A stretch of 64,000 nt of DNA from an uncultured Spirochaetales bacterium (GTDB taxonomy: Bacteria; Spirochaetota; Spirochaetia; Sphaerochaetales; Sphaerochaetaceae). Every line of letters begins with the position of its first letter. Position 1 is the first letter of the stretch. The notes under the pieces are model-generated. The model made no database searches, was not told the DNA's origin, and saw nothing but the letters and a program-made list of their open reading frames with translations. The stretch is from NCBI GenBank assembly GCA_944388965.1, contig CALXKL010000002.1, forward strand, positions 124,001-188,000, written 5' to 3'. This document shows positions 17,583 to 26,066 of the stretch, one piece after another. Both the position numbers and the translations under genes were made by a program.

Positions 17583-18434
17583 TCAGTGAATAAATTTCGA
17601 AAAAGATGTACCGATCACGTCCAGGTAAGCGGACGAGGCCTCCAGCATGGCTGTCAGACGGGCGGCATCTTCAGGCCCTGAAGCCACGAGAATCTGGCTT
17701 GAACCGGAGCCGCTGGTGCTGTGGAAGAGAGCCGTGGAGGCACATTCAAGGTAGTCCCGGTCCTTGAGGATCGGCTGGATCGGGTCGAAGTCGTTGGTGT
17801 AAAGGTTCCGCCATCTGGCGGCATCTGTGGTCCACGGGGGAAGCGGAAGGCGGTCACGCCGCTCCTCGTCCGCCATGCGGAACGCCTCCCTGGTCGACAC
17901 GACGTCTCCTCGTCTCTGCACGATGACAAGAGGCAGGTCGACGGCCTCTATCTCCTCGAGGACCTCCCCCCTGCCCTGTCCGTGAGCCGCGGCGAAGCCC
18001 GATGTGAAGAACGGCACATCCGAACCGAGGGCCAGGGAGACATCCATCAGGTCGTCTCTGGACAGGACGCCACCGCAGATGGAGTCGAGTGCCGTGAGGA
18101 CAGTGGATGCATTGCTCGAACCGCCGCCCAGTCCGGCCTGTACGGGAATCCTCTTGGTTATCGATATGTCGGCATGGAAACGGATGCCGGTCATGGTCGA
18201 GAAGAGCCTTGCGGCCTTCTCCATCAGGTCCGTCGCCGTCGAAGGCATGTAGCCCTCGTTGCCAGTGATCGAGACGCTCGTCTCGTCGCGCAGTTCGAAC
18301 GACAGCCTTATATTGTCGTGGAGTTCGATGCGGTGGAAATAGGTGTCCAGGTCGTGATAGCCGTCGGCCCTGCGGCCCATTATCCGCAGTCCGATGTTGA
18401 CCTTTGCGTATGATTTGAGCTCAAGAACGGTCAA
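17583..18434 (-). CDS. ispE: 4-diphosphocytidyl-2-C-methyl-D-erythritol kinase
   Basis: GHMP kinase of the MEP isoprenoid pathway that phosphorylates the 2-hydroxyl of CDP-methylerythritol. The 283-residue product has the IspE N-terminus (SYAKVNIGLRIMGRRADGYHD) and the ATP-binding GLGGGSSNA motif; the length is normal. It overlaps the upstream DNA-glycosylase gene by 14 nt. Its presence indicates the MEP route, as in Treponema and unlike the mevalonate route of Borrelia. Confidence 0.96.
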   Translation of the reverse strand: MTVLELKSYAKVNIGLRIMGRRADGYHDLDTYFHRIELHDNIRLSFELRDETSVSITGNEGYMPSTATDLMEKAARLFSTMTGIRFHADISITKRIPVQAGLGGGSSNASTVLTALDSICGGVLSRDDLMDVSLALGSDVPFFTSGFAAAHGQGRGEVLEEIEAVDLPLVIVQRRGDVVSTREAFRMADEERRDRLPLPPWTTDAARWRNLYTNDFDPIQPILKDRDYLECASTALFHSTSGSGSSQILVASGPEDAARLTAMLEASSAYLDVIGTSFSKFIH

Positions 18435-19146
18435 GGATGCCCTCCTTGAAAAGGTATTCAGAAACCTGTCGTCCCTCCTGCGCCCATACCCGGTGCGCTG
18501 CAGGATTGATCGGCGACGGGTGGAGTATCTTCACGACCTTTCTGCAACCGGTCCGGACAAGCTGGTCATAGGCATAGTTGCCGATGGCGACGGCCTTCCC
18601 CACCCTGTAATGGTCTATGATAAAGCACAGATAGTCCAGACAGACGTCCTCAAGCAGCTTCCGCTCGCTCCTGACCAGCTTGTCGGGAGTGACGTTCCGT
18701 CCCCGCTCACGCTCGAGGAAGGCCAGAGGGCAGAAGTTCTGCACAGTCGCGAACGAAAAGAAGTCATGGCAATCCGGATAGAGTCTGCGTATCATGGACC
18801 AGAACGCCCTTCCGCTGGGTTCGTCCCTGCGTTCCACGAGCCCCGTCACCGGTCTGGCCGGGTGCTCATGTGCCGGCCTTCCAACCTCGCCAGTCAGGCC
18901 GAGATAGTCCCTTACGACGCTCCTTGCTCCGAACGGCACACCTGTCTGCATCATTCCGTCCGGCCCCGGGTTCATGCCAAGAAACAGCACCTCGTCATCA
19001 CCTGACAAGGCGATGTCCTCATAGGCGAGGAACATGTCCCAGGCATATTCAAGAGGATTCATGACCACGCCGTCGAAGGAAAAACGGAGACTTGACACCA
19101 CATCCCTGAAGGCTTCGGTCCTTGTGATGAACAGGCTGTCAGGCAT
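18421..19146 (-). CDS. SMUG1-type uracil-DNA glycosylase
   Basis: Base-excision repair glycosylase of UDG family 3. The 241-residue product has the family motifs LFLGMNPGPDGMMQTGVPFG (catalytic/uracil pocket) and HPSPINPAAH (DNA-intercalating motif 2). I chose ATG 19146 because homology begins there and a TGC-TATAGT extended -10 ends 7 nt before it, which implies a leaderless mRNA; no ribosome-binding site is present. It is divergent from the HAD gene and overlaps ispE by 14 nt. Confidence 0.88.
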   Translation of the reverse strand: MPDSLFITRTEAFRDVVSSLRFSFDGVVMNPLEYAWDMFLAYEDIALSGDDEVLFLGMNPGPDGMMQTGVPFGARSVVRDYLGLTGEVGRPAHEHPARPVTGLVERRDEPSGRAFWSMIRRLYPDCHDFFSFATVQNFCPLAFLERERGRNVTPDKLVRSERKLLEDVCLDYLCFIIDHYRVGKAVAIGNYAYDQLVRTGCRKVVKILHPSPINPAAHRVWAQEGRQVSEYLFKEGILDRS

Positions 19147-19153
19147 GTTCCCG

Positions 19154-19162
19154 ACTATAGCA
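19154..19162 (-). promoter_or_regulatory. Extended -10 of the SMUG gene, probably leaderless
   Basis: TGC followed by TATAGT on the minus strand; only 7 nt (19147-19153) separate it from the ATG, so transcription should begin at or within a base or two of the start codon. No clear -35. Confidence 0.5.
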
Positions 19163-19195
19163 CAAGACGGACTTTCAGTGTACTCTTTCCAAGCC

Positions 19196-19948
19196 ATGGA
19201 CATCAGAGGAATCATATTCGACAAGGACGGAACGCTCTTCAACTACGCAGAGGTGTGGGGTCCCGTCATCCGCCAGTATACGGACACGATCCTCATGACG
19301 TTCAGCGTGAAGAACGAGGAGGAGGCGCGCCAGAGGATCTACGAGATAGTCGGCGTCGACGACAAGGGCAACAACTACCCCGACGGATTCCTCTTCAACC
19401 ATGACAAGATAGTAAGCATCTTCTTCAAGATCCTGGGCTTCTGCATCCGCAACCACATCAGTCCGTTCAGGATGTACCAGATGCTGACAAGGTTCCTCAA
19501 CAGCCAGAACCGCAAGGTGCTGGACAAGCTGGAGAGCATGGACTTCACCCCGCTGCAGCATCTGATGCAGGCTCTCATGGACCGCGGCATCATGATCGGT
19601 CTGGTCACCAACGACATAACGGCGAACACGAAGGCGTTCCTGGAGGTGATGGGCATCGACAGATACGTACGCTTCCTGCGCACAAAGGAGTCCAACTGCA
19701 GACGCAAGCCGAGCGACGAGTCCATAAGGCAGTTTTCGTCGCTCTTCGGCATCGATCCGATGCGGATCGCCATTGTGGGCGACTCCATCGTGGACATGGA
19801 ATACGCGAAGGCGGGCGACGTGGGCTACACGGTCGCCGTCATGACCGGATACGGCAAGCGTGAAGTGCTCGAGAAGTACGCGGACGTGGTATACGACAAG
19901 GTCGAGGACCTCATCGGCGACCCCGTGCTATTCCCAGAAGTCCTCTGA
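19196..19948 (+). CDS. HAD-superfamily hydrolase (phosphoglycolate phosphatase-like)
   Basis: Product of 250 residues with motif I FDKDGTLF (nucleophile Asp9, acid Asp11), motif II VTND, and motif IV GDSIVDMEYAKAG. A helical cap is inserted after motif I (about residues 20-90), as in Gph/PgmB-like subclass I enzymes. The substrate is unknown, likely a small phosphate ester. The start at 19196 is where homology begins. The last 21 nt overlap the convergent cysteine-synthase gene tail to tail. Confidence 0.85.
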   Translation: MDIRGIIFDKDGTLFNYAEVWGPVIRQYTDTILMTFSVKNEEEARQRIYEIVGVDDKGNNYPDGFLFNHDKIVSIFFKILGFCIRNHISPFRMYQMLTRFLNSQNRKVLDKLESMDFTPLQHLMQALMDRGIMIGLVTNDITANTKAFLEVMGIDRYVRFLRTKESNCRRKPSDESIRQFSSLFGIDPMRIAIVGDSIVDMEYAKAGDVGYTVAVMTGYGKREVLEKYADVVYDKVEDLIGDPVLFPEVL

Positions 19949-20833
19949 CAGATAGCGCTCCCCTGCATCCGGAAGGAGGACGAGTATCCTCTCGCCATCA
20001 CATGCGCCCCTGATGGCGCCGGCAAGGGCTGCTCCGGACGAGATTCCGCAGAAGATGCCCTCCTTACTCGCAAGCTGTCTGGTATATTCGAATGCCTCCT
20101 CGTCACTCACCGCGACGATCTCGTCGACAAGCACCGGGTCGTGGTTTCCTGGGATGAATCCTGCACCTATGCCCTGTATCCGGTGCCTTCCGGCCTTCCC
20201 TCCTCCAAGGACAGGAGACGAGGCGGGTTCGACTGCGACGGTCCAGACATCGAATCCATCCAGCTTGAGACGTCTGGATACGCCGCTCAGGGTACCTCCG
20301 CTACCGACGCCTGCCACGAACTTGTCCAGATGGAGGTCCTTGAAATCGTGCTCGATCTCGGTTGCCGTGGTCTCGAAGTGCGCAAGGGCGTTGTCGGGAT
20401 TGTCGAACTGCATGGGCATGAAGGCGTGCGGCGTGGACGCAACCAGCCGGGTGGCCTTCGCAATGGCACCTGCCATGCCTTCGGATGCGGCAGTGAGCAC
20501 AAGCTCGCTGCCGAGCGCCTTCATCATGACGCGCCGTTCGCGGCTCATGCTCTCAGGCATGACTATGATGCATCTGTAGCCCTTCACCGCCGCGATATAG
20601 GACAGGGCGATTCCGGTGTTCCCGCTCGTAGGCTCTATTATGGTGGAACCGGGGACCAGGTCTCCCCTCTTCTCGGCCTCCTCGATCATATACAGGGCGG
20701 CGCGGTCCTTTGATGAGCCCAGCGGATTGAAGCGCTCGAGCTTCACGTATATCTCGGCACCCTTCGTGTCGATATGGTTGAGCTTTACGCACGGCGTATG
20801 GCCGATGAGGTCTAGAATGGAATCGCAGAGCAT
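19928..20833 (-). CDS. cysK: Cysteine synthase (O-acetylserine sulfhydrylase)
   Basis: PLP-dependent fold-type II enzyme making cysteine from O-acetylserine and sulfide. The 301-residue product has LIGHTPCVKLN, the PLP lysine in NPLGSSKDR, TSGNTGIAL for substrate binding, and GSGGTLSG for the PLP phosphate. It is slightly shorter than usual (about 310). AGGAGG lies 9 nt before ATG 20833. Its sulfide product feeds the same cysteine pool as the cysteine desulfurase and thiI genes elsewhere in the window (inference). Confidence 0.95.
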   Translation of the reverse strand: MLCDSILDLIGHTPCVKLNHIDTKGAEIYVKLERFNPLGSSKDRAALYMIEEAEKRGDLVPGSTIIEPTSGNTGIALSYIAAVKGYRCIIVMPESMSRERRVMMKALGSELVLTAASEGMAGAIAKATRLVASTPHAFMPMQFDNPDNALAHFETTATEIEHDFKDLHLDKFVAGVGSGGTLSGVSRRLKLDGFDVWTVAVEPASSPVLGGGKAGRHRIQGIGAGFIPGNHDPVLVDEIVAVSDEEAFEYTRQLASKEGIFCGISSGAALAGAIRGACDGERILVLLPDAGERYLSEDFWE

Positions 20834-21045
20834 GGAATCCGTCCTCCTGAATCAATGATAACTGAATAATCCGGATGAGACCATATTGAGACAAAATGCC
20901 TGGCTTCTATTACCATCGATGCCGATTGCATTCCCATAGCCTCCAGCCCTGTGATGTCGTCGACCTGTCCGGACGTCGTGTGCACAGAATCCGCCATTGC
21001 TGAATATAGGAGTCATGAGGACTTCATTCGGAGGTGTCCAAGACA

Positions 21046-21900
21046 ATGGATAGCAGAAGGATATTCGATGAGATGAAGCGGCGGATCATCGCCCATCCGA
21101 CGCTGATGGACGACGTGCCATTCACCGTCGCGGTAAGACGCAGCATGGCACTTGCCCAGCTCATCATACGCACCACGCTCTCGCAGGAGGACCTGGTGGT
21201 CACCGACGTGCGATGCCAGGAGAAGGTCCCCGGCATCGGGCACAAGGGCGTGGTGTTCGATGCGCTTTGCTTCGACGGCTGTGGTAACATGTATGACGTG
21301 GAGGTCCAGAAGGGACGCTTCGAGGATCTGCCGAAGCGGGCTGCCTTCTACGAGGCCATGCTGACGGTGCACAGTCTCGAGGTCGGTAGCCATGGCTATA
21401 CGGGAATGCCTCACAGGTGCGTCATCTTCATCTGCGATGGCGACGTAGTCGGTAAAGGCAGACCGGTGTACGACTACAGATGGCGACTGGATGACGGAGA
21501 GGATCTGGGGAACGGAGGCAGGATAGTCTTCGTCAACGGAGAGTACAGGGCGGACGATGCCATCGGACACTTGATGGCGGACATGGACCAGAGCGACCCG
21601 GAAAGGGCGTTCAACGAAGAGGTCAGGAGCGCCCTGGAGGTGCTCAAAGGAGAGGAGGGATCGAAAGACATGAGCGATGAGATGGAAAAGCTTCGCAATG
21701 CGATTTTCAGTGATGGAGAAGCCATAGGCAAGGCCGCAGGCAGAGCCGAGGGTGAGAAGATAGGAGAAGCTAGAGGAAAGGCTGAGCTTGCGGCCAGGAT
21801 GCTGAAGGACGGCAGGTATACTCTTGACGAGATAGTGAACATCACCGGGCTGAGTGCAGACCAGGTGAGCGAGGCGGCATCTGGATACGGGGCGAAGTGA
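21046..21900 (+). CDS. PD-(D/E)XK nuclease-family protein (Rpn/PDDEXK_2 type)
   Basis: Product of 284 residues of the Rpn/transposase_31-like nuclease family. The core reads GVVFDALCFDGCGNMYDVEVQKG, with the nuclease Asp and ExQ placed as in PDDEXK_2 proteins, and HKG just upstream. The C-terminal third (about 210-284) is Glu/Lys/Gly/Ala-rich with GKAAGRAEGEKIGEARGKAEL, the helical tail common in these proteins. Relatives act as recombination-promoting nucleases or phage-defence effectors and often occur in many copies. GGAGG lies 10-11 nt before ATG 21046; a GTG four codons earlier is too close to that site. A strong terminator follows. Confidence 0.85.
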   Translation: MDSRRIFDEMKRRIIAHPTLMDDVPFTVAVRRSMALAQLIIRTTLSQEDLVVTDVRCQEKVPGIGHKGVVFDALCFDGCGNMYDVEVQKGRFEDLPKRAAFYEAMLTVHSLEVGSHGYTGMPHRCVIFICDGDVVGKGRPVYDYRWRLDDGEDLGNGGRIVFVNGEYRADDAIGHLMADMDQSDPERAFNEEVRSALEVLKGEEGSKDMSDEMEKLRNAIFSDGEAIGKAAGRAEGEKIGEARGKAELAARMLKDGRYTLDEIVNITGLSADQVSEAASGYGAK

Positions 21901-21927
21901 CGCCGGCGGATCTTTCATTAGTCATGG

Positions 21928-21957
21928 CATCCTGCAACTTCTGCAGGATGTCTTTTC
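21928..21957 (+). terminator. Rho-independent terminator after the Rpn-like gene
   Basis: CATCCTGCA and TGCAGGATG form a perfect 9-bp stem with a 5-nt loop, followed by TCTTTTCG on plus. Confidence 0.8.
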
Positions 21958-22007
21958 GTCTTGGCAAACGCGATATGGAATCAGGAGACAATGGTCAGTA
22001 CGTACGG

Positions 22008-22042
22008 AAAAAAATGCCGGGGGCAATCCCTGTCCGGCATCA
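22008..22042 (-). terminator. Rho-independent terminator of the lipoprotein gene
   Basis: On minus, ATGCCGG pairs with CCGGCAT around a 13-nt loop, followed directly by a run of seven T. It lies about 20 nt after the lipoprotein stop codon. Confidence 0.85.
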
Positions 22043-22063
22043 TCAGGTTCAATTCAGTCAACT

Positions 22064-22639
22064 TTACGCTGTAGGACTCTGCTGGATCAGCTGTCCATTG
22101 ACTTCCATGGAGTATGAAGGCTTGTTTCTCATATACAAGCTGAAGACTTCACCTGTGGAATCGATTCTCACAACATAGTCATAAACCATCTCTGCATTGT
22201 ACTGCTCTTCATTCGGATCGCCATGCATCGTGAATATCCCCCAGACAGTACAATCAACACCATTTGAAGAATCAGATGTGACTGCCTTGATGGAATACTC
22301 ATTCATAGAGCATGTCAGGCTCATTGAAGTGGCTGAACTTGTCCCGGAAAGAGTCAGAGTTCCAGCCTTGTTGGTGAATGACAGAGTTTCTCCCCTTTCC
22401 GGACTACTCATATATTCTCCAAGTTCAGAATCACTTCCGATTGGGTTCAATGACATACCAATCATCGCGTACCCAATAAGGTCTTTCTGTGTTGCACTTC
22501 CTGTATTGACTGCAGGTGCCCCCGGAATCTCACTTGCAGATCCATTGCCATTACCACCACTCGGAGCAGGGTTGTCACCACTGCAAGCCACTGCGAGGAT
22601 CAGCAGGATCGCTGACAACAATACGACGATTCTTTTCAT
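22064..22639 (-). CDS. Small surface lipoprotein of unknown function
   Basis: Product of 191 residues. The signal peptide MKRIVVLLSAILLILAVAC ends at Cys19, a relaxed spirochaetal lipobox, followed by a Gly/Asn/Ser-rich linker and a beta-rich domain (KAGTLTLSGTSSATSMSLTC, then VYDYVVRIDSTGEVFSLYM). No enzyme motif is visible. Base composition is clearly AT-richer than its neighbours, suggesting acquisition or a fast-evolving surface protein. GAGGGAAG precedes ATG 22639. The promoter contains an 8-G tract in its spacer, so expression may switch. It forms a single-gene unit with its own terminator. Confidence 0.8.
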   Translation of the reverse strand: MKRIVVLLSAILLILAVACSGDNPAPSGGNGNGSASEIPGAPAVNTGSATQKDLIGYAMIGMSLNPIGSDSELGEYMSSPERGETLSFTNKAGTLTLSGTSSATSMSLTCSMNEYSIKAVTSDSSNGVDCTVWGIFTMHGDPNEEQYNAEMVYDYVVRIDSTGEVFSLYMRNKPSYSMEVNGQLIQQSPTA

Positions 22640-22704
22640 TTTCTTCCCTCTCTTTCGCGTTTTTAGACGGAGAAAGGACATCGGCCCCTTCTTCCGCCGA
22701 TGCC

Positions 22705-22732
22705 ACTGTAGGACATTTACCCCCCCCGTCAA
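22705..22732 (-). promoter_or_regulatory. Lipoprotein promoter with poly-G spacer
   Basis: On minus, TTGACG (22727-22732) and TACAGT (22705-22710) are separated by 16 nt. Eight consecutive G (22720-22727) start at the last base of the -35 box and fill nearly half the spacer. Gain or loss of a single G changes spacer length to 17 or 15. Confidence 0.65.
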
Positions 22733-22895
22733 GGCTTTTGCAGAGGCTGATCAGGACTTATGCGAAAAGTCGCATAACATCTCCCAGGCTGCCGCACTTC
22801 ATTCTGCATTCTGCGCCGCCACTACGCATATACACCCCCTTCTAGTTAACATTCACCACAAAATAACTTCCTTTGTGAAAAGGAGTTGTCGTTTA

Positions 22896-22924
22896 TTGAC
22901 AAAACTTTCCCGTTTTGTCATATT
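22896..22924 (+). promoter_or_regulatory. Promoter of the acyl-CoA synthetase gene
   Basis: A consensus TTGACA (22896-22901) and CATATT (22919-22924) with a 17-nt spacer, about 45 nt upstream of the ATG. The surrounding 22733-22960 is an AT-rich divergent control region; I see no gene in it. Confidence 0.65.
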
Positions 22925-22969
22925 ACCCTCGATAGTGAATTCAACCCACACCTGAAGAGGGAAAAAACA

Positions 22970-24682
22970 ATGGACAAGATACAGAACGAACTCAACCAGT
23001 ATAGGGGAAAGTACTTCAACGGAGAGTGGCCGACGATCTACGAGATGTTCGCCACATCATGCGGACGCTTCCCGGACAGGCCTTGCTTCACAGTGTTCGA
23101 CCCCAAGAGGAAGTCATACACATACGCACAGGTGGACGAGATGGTCAGAAAGGTCGCGACCAGGCTCGTTGCCGACGGTGTGAAGAAAGGTGAAAAGGTC
23201 GCCATCAACGGCAAGAACTCCATCCAGTGGGCGATCGCCTATCTTGCGATCAACTACATCGGTGCGGTCATCGTACCCATCGACAACCAGATGCACATCG
23301 ACAGGATGTGCCGCCTGACGGCATTCGCCGACTGCGTCTACCTGATCGCGGACTTCGACGTCATCAGCAAGATCCCCGCGGACGACCCCTGGTTCGCCTC
23401 CCTCAAGGGATACATGACGCTCAAGGGCCATGTGGACGGACACGAGAACGTGATGGAGCTCGAAGGCGGTGCGGACGCGGTTTGCGACTCCCATGACTGC
23501 GAGGCGCTTGCCGCCATCCTCTTCACCAGCGGAACCACCGGAAACGAGAAGGGTGCGATGCTGACCAACAAGAACATCGTCTCGGATGTCTATGCCGCGG
23601 CATGCGACATGAACGTCACCGAGAACGACATCCTGTACGCCCTTCTGCCCCTGCACCACTCCTATGCATGCACCACTGTCCTTCTGGAGACGCTCAAGCA
23701 CGGTGCCGAATGCGTCTTCGGACATGGGATCGTCGTCTCCAGGATGATCAACGACATGAAGAACGGCAAGGTCACCATCTTCATGGGCATCCCCCTGCTC
23801 TACAACAAGCTGCTTGCCGGCATCATGAAGCAGGTCAAGGCCAAGGGAAAGGTCACATACGCCGTCGTAAGGAGCGCAATGGCCATCAACGGCTTCTTCA
23901 AGTCGCATTTTAACAAGGTCCCGCTCAAGGGCTTCTTCGACAAGAAGATCCTTTCAGCGATCGGACTTGACCACAGCAGGATCCTGATATGCGGTGCAGG
24001 TCCCCTCTCGCCCCAGGTCTTCAAGCAGTACCAGCAGATGGGTCTCAACTTCCTGCAGGGCTACGGCCTTACGGAGACGGCTCCCGTCCTCACGCTCAAC
24101 CCGATCGAGAAGTTCAAGGTCGAGTCCATCGGCAAGGCGTTGAACATGATGGACATCATAATCGCCGACCCTGATGCAGAGGGTGTCGGAGAGATCCGCG
24201 TCAAGGGACCGAACGTCACTCCCGGCTACTACAAGGACGAGGAGAACACGAAGGCGCTCTTCGACGAGAACGGCTATCTGAAGACCGGCGACCTGGCCAT
24301 AAGGGACAGGGACGGCTACTTCATCCTCAAGGGCAGGGCGAAGAACATCATCGTCACCGAAGGTGGAAAGAACGTCTACCCGGAGGAGATCGAGGATGCA
24401 TTCCAGACCTTCGAGAACGTCGAGCAGATCATGATCCGCGGCTACCAGCAGAAGAAGGACGTCCCCTGCGAGGCGATCGAGGCCGTCATCTACCCCAACC
24501 CGGACTTCTACAAGGACAAGGGCATGGACGCCGCGGCGATCGCGAAGGACATCGAGGAAACGGTCGGCGTCGTCAACAAGACGCTCGTGGGCTACAAGAA
24601 GATCGAGAAGATCACGATTCTCGACAAGCCAATGGACATGACGACCACGAAGAAGATCAAGCGCGCTACAGTCGCCAGGTGA
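22970..24682 (+). CDS. AMP-binding long-chain acyl-CoA synthetase (FadD-like)
   Basis: Activates fatty acids to acyl-CoA (or to acyl-ACP) through an acyl-adenylate. The 570-residue product has the AMP-binding P-loop ILFTSGTTGNEKGAML near 183-198, the A5 motif LQGYGLTETAPVL, the A7 motif YLKTGDLA, and the C-terminal GRAKNIIVTEGGKNVYPEEIE. The final Lys of the C-terminal domain is likely within TTTKKIKR. GAGGG lies upstream of ATG 22970. Chain-length specificity cannot be read. Spirochaetes use such enzymes to incorporate host fatty acids (family knowledge). Confidence 0.93.
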   Translation: MDKIQNELNQYRGKYFNGEWPTIYEMFATSCGRFPDRPCFTVFDPKRKSYTYAQVDEMVRKVATRLVADGVKKGEKVAINGKNSIQWAIAYLAINYIGAVIVPIDNQMHIDRMCRLTAFADCVYLIADFDVISKIPADDPWFASLKGYMTLKGHVDGHENVMELEGGADAVCDSHDCEALAAILFTSGTTGNEKGAMLTNKNIVSDVYAAACDMNVTENDILYALLPLHHSYACTTVLLETLKHGAECVFGHGIVVSRMINDMKNGKVTIFMGIPLLYNKLLAGIMKQVKAKGKVTYAVVRSAMAINGFFKSHFNKVPLKGFFDKKILSAIGLDHSRILICGAGPLSPQVFKQYQQMGLNFLQGYGLTETAPVLTLNPIEKFKVESIGKALNMMDIIIADPDAEGVGEIRVKGPNVTPGYYKDEENTKALFDENGYLKTGDLAIRDRDGYFILKGRAKNIIVTEGGKNVYPEEIEDAFQTFENVEQIMIRGYQQKKDVPCEAIEAVIYPNPDFYKDKGMDAAAIAKDIEETVGVVNKTLVGYKKIEKITILDKPMDMTTTKKIKRATVAR

Positions 24683-24722
24683 TCAGGACACAGGTATCTA
24701 TTTCCCAGAAAGATATGTCTTC

Positions 24723-24755
24723 GGCCGGAGAGCTTCTCTCCGGTCGATTCTGTTT
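24723..24755 (+). terminator. Rho-independent terminator after the acyl-CoA synthetase
   Basis: GGCCGGAGAG and CTCTCCGGTC form a 10-bp stem (one G-T) with a CTT loop, followed by GATTCTGTTTATT. Its T-rich tail overlaps the -35 region of the next promoter. Confidence 0.75.
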
Positions 24756-24781
24756 ATTCGCATCTTCTTCCCTGCTATAAT
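24753..24781 (+). promoter_or_regulatory. mtaD promoter, probably leaderless
   Basis: TTTATT (24753-24758), a 17-nt spacer, then a perfect TATAAT (24776-24781) preceded by TGC. The ATG is only 7 nt after the -10, and no ribosome-binding site fits between, so the mRNA should start at the AUG. Confidence 0.65.
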
Positions 24782-24788
24782 CCCCATC

Positions 24789-26066
24789 ATGAAGACACTG
24801 TTGAAGAATCTCACGATCATCCCCATGACCGAGGATGGCCTATCGTTCACCGGCGACATCCTGATCGAAGGAAGGGACATCGCCGCCATCGGCCCGGACC
24901 TCTCCAGTGACGCAGTCGATGTAGTCAAGGACTGCGCCGGAAGAATCGCCATGCCCGGCTTCGTCAACGGGCATACGCATCTGTCCATGACACTGATGCG
25001 AAACTACAAGGACACGTGCTCCAATCTGCAGGAATGGCTTGGACAGATATTCCCCATCGAGGACAGGATGGACGACGATGACATATACTGGGGCTCCATG
25101 CTCGGGCTTTCGGAGCTCATCAGGAGCGGATGCACCAGCTTCGCCGACATGTACTTCCACCAGTGGATGACCGCACGTGCCTGCAAGGAGGCGGGGGTGC
25201 GCGGCTTCCTGTCCCTCACCCTCTTCGGCGACGAGGAAGAGACGAAGGACCGGCTGTCCGTGCGCAGGATGGACGAAGAGCTTGACGGGGACCTGCTCAG
25301 ACGCGACCTGGCGGTCCACGCGATCTACACCTGCAGCGACGGCACATACAGATACACCGCCGACTGGGCCAGGGAGCATGGAGCGATCGTCAACACCCAC
25401 CTGAGCGAGACGCGCAAGGAGATGGACGACTGTCTGAAAGACAACGGCTGTCTGCCGGCATTCCATCTGGACAGGCTTGGGTTCTTCGATGTGCCCTGCT
25501 ACATCGCCCATGGCGTATGGCTGCAGGACGACGAGGTCGCCCTGCTACGCGACAAGGGCGTCGCCCTCGTGCACAACCCCTCCTCCAACTGCAAGCTGGC
25601 AAGCGGAATCGCCCCGGTGAGCCGCTTCAGAAAGGCGGGACTGACCGTGGGGCTGGGAACCGATGGTGCGAGCTCGAACAACAACCTGTCGATGGTCAAG
25701 GAGATGCGCCTGGCCGCGATGATATCCACTGTCAGCACGCTGGACGTGTCGGCGCTCCGACCGTACGACGTCATGAAAATGGCCACGATCGACAGCGCGA
25801 AGGCGCTGCATGCCGACGATCTGGTCGGAAGTCTCGAGGTCGGCAAGAGGGCCGACATCACGATCATAGACCCGCGCAAGGCGAACATGACCCCGCTCAA
25901 CGACATCTTCTCGGCAATCGTCTTCTCCATGGATGAAGAGAACATCGACTCCGTATACGTCAACGGCAGATGTCTCATGGAGGAAAGACGTCTGCTGACA
26001 ATCGACGAGGCCGAAGTGCGTCGCCAGGCGCTCAAACGCTGGGACAGGCTCAGAAAGGAGGACTGA
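24789..26066 (+). CDS. mtaD: 5-methylthioadenosine / S-adenosylhomocysteine deaminase
   Basis: Amidohydrolase-superfamily deaminase that converts MTA or SAH to the inosine analogue. The 425-residue product has the metal-binding GHTHLSM near residue 60, the substrate loop NLQEWLGQIFPIED typical of MtaD, later metal His residues in NTHLSET and IAHGVW, and the catalytic Asp in LGTDGASSNN. Direct coupling to mtnA supports a methionine-salvage role over a generic chlorohydrolase-like one. There is no ribosome-binding site before ATG 24789, consistent with a leaderless transcript. Confidence 0.9.
   Translation: MKTLLKNLTIIPMTEDGLSFTGDILIEGRDIAAIGPDLSSDAVDVVKDCAGRIAMPGFVNGHTHLSMTLMRNYKDTCSNLQEWLGQIFPIEDRMDDDDIYWGSMLGLSELIRSGCTSFADMYFHQWMTARACKEAGVRGFLSLTLFGDEEETKDRLSVRRMDEELDGDLLRRDLAVHAIYTCSDGTYRYTADWAREHGAIVNTHLSETRKEMDDCLKDNGCLPAFHLDRLGFFDVPCYIAHGVWLQDDEVALLRDKGVALVHNPSSNCKLASGIAPVSRFRKAGLTVGLGTDGASSNNNLSMVKEMRLAAMISTVSTLDVSALRPYDVMKMATIDSAKALHADDLVGSLEVGKRADITIIDPRKANMTPLNDIFSAIVFSMDEENIDSVYVNGRCLMEERRLLTIDEAEVRRQALKRWDRLRKED

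Noticed and set aside
20834-20997. A 61-codon frame upstream of cysK on minus
   Set aside because: It overlaps the cysK start and ribosome-binding site in another frame and has no recognisable domain. Coding is possible but unsupported.
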